A program made the position numbers and the translations under genes. Below are positions 1-7,230 of a stretch of DNA of 64,000 nucleotides, piece after piece (the stretch's first letter is position 1; each line of letters begins with the position of its first letter). Source of the DNA: Bacteroidota bacterium (GTDB lineage Bacteria > Bacteroidota > Bacteroidia > Bacteroidales > JAAYUG01); assembly GCA_029571215.1 (NCBI GenBank), contig JAKPTE010000016.1:157500-221499 (forward strand), written 5' to 3'. The notes under the pieces are model-generated. The model was given only the letters and a program-made list of their open reading frames with translations. It had not been told where the DNA came from and searched no databases.

Positions 1-3000
1 GCCAAACAGCCTGAAGTACTCATATTCTTCTGCATAGACTGTCAACTTGTACGTCTGGTCAGTTCCTTTGTCAACAATGAGATTGTAAAAGTCGGTTGTG
101 CCCTCACAGGTAAGGGTATTATTGGAAGCACCCATAAAATAGACCGTAGCAAAGCCAGTCGTAGCTCCCACGGTAGTAGGTGGAAAAGCATTATAAACAG
201 GGTAGTTCAGATTGGTAAAACGAACAGTCCCTGCGTTGTAAAAATCACCGTAAATAACAACCCTGTGGGACTGACCATCATAATACGTGAGAAAGGGAGC
301 AACGCCACCGTTAATATTATAAGGATTTGTTGTGGTGTTGGTTACTCCATTACCCACCCTGATGGCAGCTCCGGCTTCAACCCTAACATTGCCATTGACA
401 ATTAATTGACGGCGGGCAGATGTGTTGTCGTTGATACGGAATGTTCCCTGTTTTATCCACAAATTGCCGTTTAGTGTCAGATTGTTCAACTGAGTGGCGA
501 TTACGCCCGGAGCATCTAAGGAAAGGTTATTATAAACTGTTTGTGCAAGAGGAAAAGTAAAAGAGGATGCATTATAGAATTCTGTTGTTCCTCCACCGGC
601 ATTGACAAAAGTATTTGCCGTGACAGTGGGGAAATTCACGGATGCAAGTCGCAAGGTTCCCTGGCCACGTAAACCGGCAAGTGTATTGGTAAAGAGAAAG
701 GTATTCATATCGAGGAACCCGCCCTCATCGATTGTAATGTCGAGATTCGTGGTTGCCACATCGCTTGTAAGGGTTACAGTCCTTCCTGTGAGAATTACAA
801 TTCTGTCATTGGTTCCCGGAACGTCTCCCCCAACCTGCAGGGTTCCGCTGGGATCGGTTGTCCAGGTAACCGGGTTGTTCCATGCACCGTTCTGGTAAGA
901 GTAAAGGGTTCGATACCCCATGGTCCACCAGCCGGCAAAGGGTGCGGTTCCTGTTACCGTAAAGGAATAGGATCCGAAAGAAACAGAGCCTGTGGCAGGA
1001 GGACATTGCCATGTGCTTCCTCCGTCGGGTGAGAAATTGACGGTCTGTGCTGCCCCATTTTCTTCTGCCGGATCATATTGAAAGGTAGCTGTAACAGAAG
1101 TTCTTGCAAAACTGGTAGTTATGTCCCAATATTTCTTCAGGTAACTTGGATTCAATGCCTGCGGAACGGCACGGATTCTGAGGACACCCGTATTGGGTGT
1201 CACAGAAGAAATCGTAACCGGCGAATAATAACCACCTGAACCAATCGGATAAAGAGGCTGGGCACTGGTTGCATTTTTTATCAGGTATCCGGCACCATTG
1301 GTGGCAATCATATTGGAGGCATCGAATGTTCCCTGAATGGCATTGGCAACATTGCTTGCAACGGTAAGATTAAAATTGTCGAGTTCCAGCACGGCGCCGT
1401 TCAGCAAAAGCACGTTGTTTACAGTTACAGCACCAGTGAGAATTTTTGTGCTGCCGCCCGAAATGGTTAGATTATTGAATGTAAAAGCCGGAATTTGCTG
1501 ATCGGAAGTTCCGTTAAACTCAACAGTACTACCGGTGACTGTGTAAGTATTTGTTCCTTTTGAAAAAATATTGGCAATGCGAATCGTTCCTCCGTTGATC
1601 AATGTACGTCCTCCCGTACTGCTGCTGGAGAGATTATAGAAATCAAAAGCTCCAATCGTCTGTGCGACTGGGGCTGTTGAAGCATAGTTAACTGTATTGG
1701 GCCATGTTATGAAGTCAACTGTACCGGTAAGCTGAACAGGATTTGCACCTGTAAGGGAAAGCGTAACAGCATGCGATGCATCACCATTCACTAAATTGCC
1801 GTTACCAGTAAATGTTGCCACTGTAAGGCCACCCGTATTAATATTCGTAAGCGTAACTCCGCTTACAACGACATTCGCGATGGTTAACGGCTGCGAGCCG
1901 CCTATGTTCTGGTTGTTAACTTCAAATGTGTAATTTCCGGTACCGGACGTAAATGAGAAGCCATCGTAAATGATTCCGTTTCTGAAAATAAACGGTGGAT
2001 TATTGGAGGTTGTCCAGCGTCCATTTTCATTAATAATAACAGGCCCATTAAAAATATTAGTTCCTGCTGCGACTGCATCATTAATAACCCCGTAGGCATT
2101 AACAATTGTACTGCCGTTTACGGTAAAATCCTGCCCCGCCAGTGCCAGCGTAACCAGAGGAGATGGTCCGAGGCCGGTAACAGTAACATCCCCGGCAACA
2201 GTAATACCTCCGGTAAGTGTTTTTGTACGGGCAGTGACCGATGCAGGGTTTTTGTTACTAATATTCAAATTATGATACGGAAAAGCCGGGATGTTTTGGT
2301 TGACATCACCGTTAAAATCAATGGTACTGCCTGTAGTTACCCATCCTCCACTGATGAAAGTTGCCGAAGGGGTGAATGTTCCCCCAATGCCTATGGTACC
2401 ATTGGTATCAAGGACAACATCATCCGTTCTGGAGCCACTGATGGTCAGATTGTTGTAATTGAAAACCGGTATGATTTGTGATCCTGATCCGTTAAAGTTC
2501 ACCGTGTTGTTTGTCACAACATATCCACCTGAAGAAAAAACAGCGGAAGGGAAAAAAGTTCCCGCTATCCCGATGGTTCCTCCACTTATCAGGGTTACAT
2601 TATTGGCCCCCCTGTTGCCACTGATGGTAAGATTAAAATAATTGAAGGTGGGAACAGTCTGATTAATATCACCATTGAAATCTATTGTACTTCCTGCAAT
2701 ATTCCAGCCTCCACTGGTAAAGGTCGCTGTAGGACTGAATGTTCCGCTCACACCAATCGATCCGCTGTTATCAAGTGTCACAGTATTTACAGTACGGGCC
2801 CCACTGATGGTCAGATTGTTGTAGTTGAAAGCGGGAATAATTTGTGCTCCTGTTCCATTGAAGTTCACCGTGTTGTTTGTCACATCATACCCACCCGAAG
2901 AAAATACAGCGGAAGGTAAAAAAGTTCCCGCTATCCCGATGGTTCCACCATTAACAAGGGTAACATTATTCGTCCCTCTGTTGCCACTAATGGTAAGATT

Positions 3001-3795
3001 AAAATAATTATATGCCGGAATGGTCTGACTAACTGATCCGTTAAAGTTCACAGTTCCTGAAGATGGTGGACCAGCACTTCCTCCTAAGGTACTGGTAATT
3101 CCTCCCCCCGTCATTGCTCCGCCAGCATATAGTGTTCCCGTTCCATTGAAAAGGAAGTAGTTCTGGACATTAGTTCCATTCATGGTTATATCGCCCGAAA
3201 CTATTACCGTTCCATTTCCAATGCGGATATAACAATCCTGGGTATTACTACTTCCATTTGTCATACTAATGGAAGAACAGGTTAATGTACCGGCATCAAC
3301 CCATATATATTTATAAGTATTATTATTACTGGGAGCATTCAAAATAACCTGACCAGAGACTTCGAGTCCGTTAGCCCCGATAAACTGAACCGAAGAGTTA
3401 TTGTTTCCCGTAGCAATAACAAGGGCACCAATTGGGTTTGCGGGAGTCACGTTCAGGGTAACATTCGTATTGTTCTGGATGGTCACTGTTCGAGTACCCG
3501 GATTTTGCCCGGGGAAATCCGATGCGGCTACCCAGGCAGTTCCATTATAAATTTGCCAGTTGGCAACGGTGTTCCAGTTCCAGGTTCCGGTGGCATTGGT
3601 GCGGTAATCGCCGGCTGATTGACCAGATACTGTTTTGGTAGGGTAGAATTGAAAGAACAGAATGAGAAACAAAAGTACGACTGCTCTGAAAAACCTTACA
3701 GAACAGACAGTATTTCCGAAATTTCTTACCACCCCAAACAGTTCTCTCCTATTTCTCAATTTGAAAAACACTTTCACTGAAATAAACCTGGTCAC
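1..3795 (-). CDS. Giant secreted repeat-rich surface protein, 5' part only (runs off window start)
   Basis: An uninterrupted frame of 1265 codons runs from about 3795 to the first base of the window, so the C-terminus is missing. No ATG lies near the N-terminus: in-frame GTG codons at 3795, 3777 and 3771 are the possible starts, and an in-frame TAA lies just upstream (3825-3823). A basic stretch followed by a hydrophobic segment (FFRAVVLLFLILFF) ending near SGQS looks like a signal peptide. The rest is rich in N, G, T, S and V and consists of beta-strand-like modules of about 61 residues built on FNG-x4-Q-x-IPAFNY-x-NLTISG followed by GGTIGIAGTF. This is typical of large Bacteroidota surface proteins exported by type IX secretion; a C-terminal sorting domain would lie outside the window. 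The function, such as adhesion or polymer binding, is unknown. Confidence 0.8.
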   Translation of the reverse strand, partial: MTRFISVKVFFKLRNRRELFGVVRNFGNTVCSVRFFRAVVLLFLILFFQFYPTKTVSGQSAGDYRTNATGTWNWNTVANWQIYNGTAWVAASDFPGQNPGTRTVTIQNNTNVTLNVTPANPIGALVIATGNNNSSVQFIGANGLEVSGQVILNAPSNNNTYKYIWVDAGTLTCSSISMTNGSSNTQDCYIRIGNGTVIVSGDITMNGTNVQNYFLFNGTGTLYAGGAMTGGGITSTLGGSAGPPSSGTVNFNGSVSQTIPAYNYFNLTISGNRGTNNVTLVNGGTIGIAGTFLPSAVFSSGGYDVTNNTVNFNGTGAQIIPAFNYNNLTISGARTVNTVTLDNSGSIGVSGTFSPTATFTSGGWNIAGSTIDFNGDINQTVPTFNYFNLTISGNRGANNVTLISGGTIGIAGTFFPSAVFSSGGYVVTNNTVNFNGSGSQIIPVFNYNNLTISGSRTDDVVLDTNGTIGIGGTFTPSATFISGGWVTTGSTIDFNGDVNQNIPAFPYHNLNISNKNPASVTARTKTLTGGITVAGDVTVTGLGPSPLVTLALAGQDFTVNGSTIVNAYGVINDAVAAGTNIFNGPVIINENGRWTTSNNPPFIFRNGIIYDGFSFTSGTGNYTFEVNNQNIGGSQPLTIANVVVSGVTLTNINTGGLTVATFTGNGNLVNGDASHAVTLSLTGANPVQLTGTVDFITWPNTVNYASTAPVAQTIGAFDFYNLSSSSTGGRTLINGGTIRIANIFSKGTNTYTVTGSTVEFNGTSDQQIPAFTFNNLTISGGSTKILTGAVTVNNVLLLNGAVLELDNFNLTVASNVANAIQGTFDASNMIATNGAGYLIKNATSAQPLYPIGSGGYYSPVTISSVTPNTGVLRIRAVPQALNPSYLKKYWDITTSFARTSVTATFQYDPAEENGAAQTVNFSPDGGSTWQCPPATGSVSFGSYSFTVTGTAPFAGWWTMGYRTLYSYQNGAWNNPVTWTTDPSGTLQVGGDVPGTNDRIVILTGRTVTLTSDVATTNLDITIDEGGFLDMNTFLFTNTLAGLRGQGTLRLASVNFPTVTANTFVNAGGGTTEFYNASSFTFPLAQTVYNNLSLDAPGVIATQLNNLTLNGNLWIKQGTFRINDNTSARRQLIVNGNVRVEAGAAIRVGNGVTNTTTNPYNINGGVAPFLTYYDGQSHRVVIYGDFYNAGTVRFTNLNYPVYNAFPPTTVGATTGFATVYFMGASNNTLTCEGTTDFYNLIVDKGTDQTYKLTVYAEEYEYFRLFG
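2330..3060 (-). repeat. Tandem modules with 183-bp unit and 366-bp higher-order period
   Basis: Inside the giant surface protein at least four consecutive units of about 61 codons occur. Units one and three match each other best (NNVTL, GGTIGIAGTF, SAVFSSGGY), as do units two and four (IIPAFNYNNLTISG, SGGW), giving an ABAB arrangement with a 366-bp period. Nucleotide identity between the A copies is clearly high, for example 2459-2641 against 2825-3007. More divergent copies continue toward the window edge. Confidence 0.85.
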
Positions 3796-4039
3796 TAAAA
3801 AAATAATTCCACTCCCGAATGCTTAAAACTGGTCGCAATATAAAAAGGAAAATAAAATTCCGTAAAGAATTTATCAACAAATTGCACATCACTAAAAACT
3901 ATCTAACAGATTTCACTGGTTGATACGGAAAATCGCCAAAAAGGTTTCAATCAGCAGGAGGAAAAATTCCGAATTATTTTCAATACTCTGATTTTCAATA
4001 TTTAGTTAATCTTTTACTTAATTAACTTTTTAAGGATTG

Positions 4040-4066
4040 CTGTTCCTGGTACATTACCAATCACAG
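4040..4066 (-). terminator. Symmetric hairpin downstream of pntB
   Basis: Arms CTGT/ACAG and TGGTA/TACCA are separated by a symmetric 3x3 internal loop and closed by a 3-base loop. It lies just past the pntB stop, so it probably ends the transhydrogenase transcript. It lacks a proper U-run, so it may instead protect the 3' end. Confidence 0.4.
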
Positions 4067-4071
4067 TTTCT

Positions 4072-5529
4072 TCAAAGATTTTTAATTTCCTCAATCAGTT
4101 TCTGAAGGCTGTCTTTAGCATTTCCGAAAAGCATCCTGGTCTTCGGATCATAGAACAGGAAGTTTTCGATATCAGCATACCCTTTCCCCATGCCTCGTTT
4201 CATGACGATAATGTTTCTGGCGGTGTGGGCTCTTATGATAGGCATGCCATAGATTGGGCTTGACGGATCATCTTCAGCAGCAGGATTAACCACATCGTTG
4301 GCTCCTATAACAACCACTACGTCAGTATTAGGAAGCTCAGGATTGATTTCATCCATTTCCTTTAGTTTGTCATATGGAACATCAGCTTCGGCAAGCAGAA
4401 CGTTCATATGCCCCGGCATACGGCCTGCCACCGGATGGATGGCAAATTGTACCTCAACACCATGTTCCTCGAGCAGTTTCACCATTTCGTTGCACAAATG
4501 CTGTGCCTGAGCCACAGCAAGTCCGTACCCCGGTACTACGATAACTTTCTTCGAATAGGCCAACAACACTGCCGTATCGTTGACACTTATTTCCTTCACT
4601 GTACCCGCTTCTTTTGTCTGCGGGGCTCCACCTCCTCCGAAGGCACCGGCAATAACGTTAATCAATGAACGGTTCATTGCGTTGCACATCAAAACAGTAA
4701 GTATGGTACCGGCTGAGCCAACAAGAATTCCACCAGTGAGCATAGCCTGGTTATGATATAGAAATCCGCCGAACGCGGCAGCAAGTCCGGTGAAAGAGTT
4801 CAGGAGGGAAATAACCACCGGCATGTCGGCTCCTCCGATGGGCATAACAAACAGAACTCCGTATATAGCAGAAAGACCAAGGAGAAGGTAAACGGGCCAT
4901 GCACCGATGTGCCCGTCAGCATGTACGTCGGGCCGCACCATTACCCACACTATCAGCGACAGCATGATCATAAGGAGCAGAATATTAACCGGCCGCAGAG
5001 CTTTTGTCCTCAGGTCACCAATGTTTCCGTTCAGTTTGCCAAATGCGATCATGCTGCCGGTAAAAGAAACTGTCCCGATCATAACACCCGGCATGATGGT
5101 GATCAGTTGTCCGTATGGCACCCCTCCTGCAGCATCGATATGCGGAAACTCCATCAGCGCAATCAAAGCAGCACAAGCTCCTCCCATCCCGTTAAAAAGG
5201 GAAACCAGTTGTGGCATAGCGGTCATCTTCACCCTGCGGGCAATAATCCATCCCGCTGTAGCACCAATTGCAAAAGCCAGTAAAATTAGGGGGATGTGGC
5301 GAATAGGTTCTCCGTCAACCCGGTGAAACAGAATGGTACCAACTATGGCAAACGACATGCCGAAAGCAGCCCAGAGGTTACCTTTTTTTGCCGTATCGGG
5401 TTTACTGAGCATTTTGAGCCCAAATACAAACAAAACAGAAGCAATCAGATAAATGAGCTCCAACAGGGATTGACCTTCGGTGAACCGGAGCGTTTTTATT
5501 ACTTCGTGGATAGTATTCATAGCCAGCAT
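4072..5529 (-). CDS. pntB: NAD(P) transhydrogenase subunit beta
   Basis: Beta subunit of the proton-translocating transhydrogenase, which uses the proton gradient to drive NADH + NADP+ to NAD+ + NADPH in the inner membrane. The first 300 or so residues form many hydrophobic helices. The C-terminal third is the NADP(H)-binding domain III, with VIVVPGYGLAVAQAQ, HPVAGRMPGHMNVLLAEA and VVVIGANDVVNPAA. At 485 residues it has normal family length. Its ATG overlaps the pntA2 stop as TAATG, indicating translational coupling. Last gene of the pntA1-pntA2-pntB operon. Confidence 0.95.
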   Translation of the reverse strand: MLAMNTIHEVIKTLRFTEGQSLLELIYLIASVLFVFGLKMLSKPDTAKKGNLWAAFGMSFAIVGTILFHRVDGEPIRHIPLILLAFAIGATAGWIIARRVKMTAMPQLVSLFNGMGGACAALIALMEFPHIDAAGGVPYGQLITIMPGVMIGTVSFTGSMIAFGKLNGNIGDLRTKALRPVNILLLMIMLSLIVWVMVRPDVHADGHIGAWPVYLLLGLSAIYGVLFVMPIGGADMPVVISLLNSFTGLAAAFGGFLYHNQAMLTGGILVGSAGTILTVLMCNAMNRSLINVIAGAFGGGGAPQTKEAGTVKEISVNDTAVLLAYSKKVIVVPGYGLAVAQAQHLCNEMVKLLEEHGVEVQFAIHPVAGRMPGHMNVLLAEADVPYDKLKEMDEINPELPNTDVVVVIGANDVVNPAAEDDPSSPIYGMPIIRAHTARNIIVMKRGMGKGYADIENFLFYDPKTRMLFGNAKDSLQKLIEEIKNL

Positions 5530-5840
5530 TATTTTTTACCGGGTTTTTTCCTGAACATTTCGAGCATGCGGTCTGTGACCACAAATCCTCCCACCACATT
5601 GAGGGTACCAAGAATGACGGCAAAAAAACCCAGAACAATGGCGGAAGTGGAATGGGCATGCCCCATAACAATGATGGCACCGACAATAACCACTCCATGG
5701 ATGGCATTGGCTCCCGACATGAGGGGAGTATGCAATACCGCCGGAACATGGGATATTACTTCGATGCCCAGCAGGACCGAGAGCGCCACAATAAACAGCA
5801 TTTCCCGGTTAACATACAGAAATTCAAAAACTTCGCTCAT
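5529..5840 (-). CDS. pntA2: NAD(P) transhydrogenase subunit alpha, membrane part
   Basis: A 103-residue membrane protein equivalent to the C-terminal membrane domain of E. coli PntA, encoded separately here. It has about three hydrophobic segments and the family motifs HVPAVLHTPLMSGANAIHG and VLGFFAVILGTLNVVGGF. Together with PntB it forms the proton channel (domain II). It lies 19 bp after pntA1 and overlaps pntB by one base. The three-gene split is common in bacteria outside the enterics. Confidence 0.93.
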   Translation of the reverse strand: MSEVFEFLYVNREMLFIVALSVLLGIEVISHVPAVLHTPLMSGANAIHGVVIVGAIIVMGHAHSTSAIVLGFFAVILGTLNVVGGFVVTDRMLEMFRKKPGKK

Positions 5841-5859
5841 ATAACTTGGTATTAACGAA

Positions 5860-6990
5860 TTACAGATTATGAAGGCTTCTGACCCGATCGTTACGTACTT
5901 CTCCCTGAAATGTCAGGCAGGTTCCTGCCACAATATCGTCGGAAAAACTGATATCCAGTTTTCCCTCCTTGCTGAGGATAAGTTTCAGGAAGTTTACCAG
6001 ATTACGTCCGTACATACGGCTTGCGTCCAGAGGCATGTCAGAAGGGTAATCGGATTTTCCCACAATGGTTACCCCATGGTGATCAATTACTTCACCATTG
6101 CGGGTAAGTTCGCAGTTTCCTCCGGTGGCGGCCGCTATATCAATAATCACCGATCCTGTTTGCATCTGGTCAACTGTATTTTTCAACAGAAGCACGGGTG
6201 CTCGTTTCCCTGGAATTTGCGCCGTACAGAGAATGATGTCACTTTTTACTGCATGTTCATGAATCTTGGCTGCCTGGAGACGGAGGTATTCTTCCGTTTG
6301 TTCCACGGCATATCCGCCGGCAGAGGCTTCCTCGCGGGCGCCTTCCACTTCAACAAATTTACCTCCGAGGCTCATAACCTCTTCTTTTACCGCTTTTCTT
6401 ACGTCAAAAACTTCTACAACAGCTCCGAGTTTGCGTGCAGTAGCAAGTGCCTGCAAACCGGCCACTCCAGCTCCAAGAATCAGGATACGGGCCGGTTTGA
6501 TGGTTCCGGCTGCTGTCATAAACATTGGGAAGAATCGAGGAAACCGGATGGCAGCATCCAGCACAGCCCGGTATCCTGCCACAGTTGCCATAGAACTAAG
6601 AACATCCATTGACTGCGCCCTTGTTGTTCTGGGAACCAGTTCCATGCTGAAGGAAGTCAGTCCACGACGCCTGAGCAAAGCAACAACTTCTTTATCATAC
6701 AGGGGATTCATCATCCCAATCAGCACCCTGCCCTGTGCGAGATTTTCGAGTTCCTCAACACGGGGAGGCTGTATATGAAGAATTATGTCAGCTGAATCCA
6801 AAATTTCCCGTCGGGAAACAATGGTCGCTCCTGCTTCGGAATAAAGTGCATCAGGGGTATAAGCCCGGGTCCCTGCCCCGGATTCTACCTTAACGGCTGC
6901 TCCGAGCCGTATCAGCGTCTGCACTTCCCCGGGAAGCAATGCTACCCGTTTTTCATTTTCCGGCTCCCTGAGAATACCAAATGTCACCAT
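5860..6990 (-). CDS. pntA1: NAD(P) transhydrogenase subunit alpha part 1 (NAD-binding)
   Basis: Soluble NAD(H)-binding domain I of transhydrogenase, 376 residues, related to alanine dehydrogenase. The N-terminus FGILREPENEKRVALLP, the conserved RAQSMDVLSSMATVAGYRAV and the Rossmann motif ILGAGVAGLQALATARKLGA (about residues 171-190) are all present, followed by CTAQIPGKRAPVL. It hands hydride to the NADP domain of PntB. First gene of the leftward operon, divergent from sucA. Confidence 0.95.
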   Translation of the reverse strand: MVTFGILREPENEKRVALLPGEVQTLIRLGAAVKVESGAGTRAYTPDALYSEAGATIVSRREILDSADIILHIQPPRVEELENLAQGRVLIGMMNPLYDKEVVALLRRRGLTSFSMELVPRTTRAQSMDVLSSMATVAGYRAVLDAAIRFPRFFPMFMTAAGTIKPARILILGAGVAGLQALATARKLGAVVEVFDVRKAVKEEVMSLGGKFVEVEGAREEASAGGYAVEQTEEYLRLQAAKIHEHAVKSDIILCTAQIPGKRAPVLLLKNTVDQMQTGSVIIDIAAATGGNCELTRNGEVIDHHGVTIVGKSDYPSDMPLDASRMYGRNLVNFLKLILSKEGKLDISFSDDIVAGTCLTFQGEVRNDRVRSLHNL

Positions 6991-7014
6991 AAATATGTTA
7001 TTAAATAGTCGTTA

Positions 7015-7176
7015 ATGGCTATCATAAAAAACAACGACAAGATTACAAAATTAACAGAGTTTCGAAAAGACCAAATATCATATAATGTTTTTGAACACAA
7101 TGGAAAAAAAATAGTTACTACATTTGATGAAGAAGACAGGAAGAAGAGAAAACCCGAAATTATCCAATTATTTTGA
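7015..7176 (+). CDS. Small uncharacterised ORF, 53 aa, AT-rich
   Basis: An ATG-to-TGA frame of 53 codons fills most of the divergent pntA1-sucA intergenic region. The predicted peptide begins MAIIKNNDKITK and ends KRKPEIIQLF; it is charged, with no membrane segment or known motif. Base composition is clearly more AT-rich than the flanking genes. It could be a real small protein, a remnant of a larger gene, or chance. I do not recognise it. Confidence 0.35.
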   Translation: MAIIKNNDKITKLTEFRKDQISYNVFEHNGKKIVTTFDEEDRKKRKPEIIQLF

Positions 7177-7230
7177 GAAAGAGCAGTACCCTATGTAACT
7201 ATTTATATATCAAATGTTTATGATTAAAAT

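Noticed and set aside
2459..3007. Two near-identical 60-codon plus-strand frames
   Set aside because: They are antisense echoes of the 366-bp repeat in the surface protein, not genes; useful only as proof of the repeat.
4907..5326. Long plus-strand frames opposite pntB
   Set aside because: They are shadow frames of a clearly conserved gene on the other strand.
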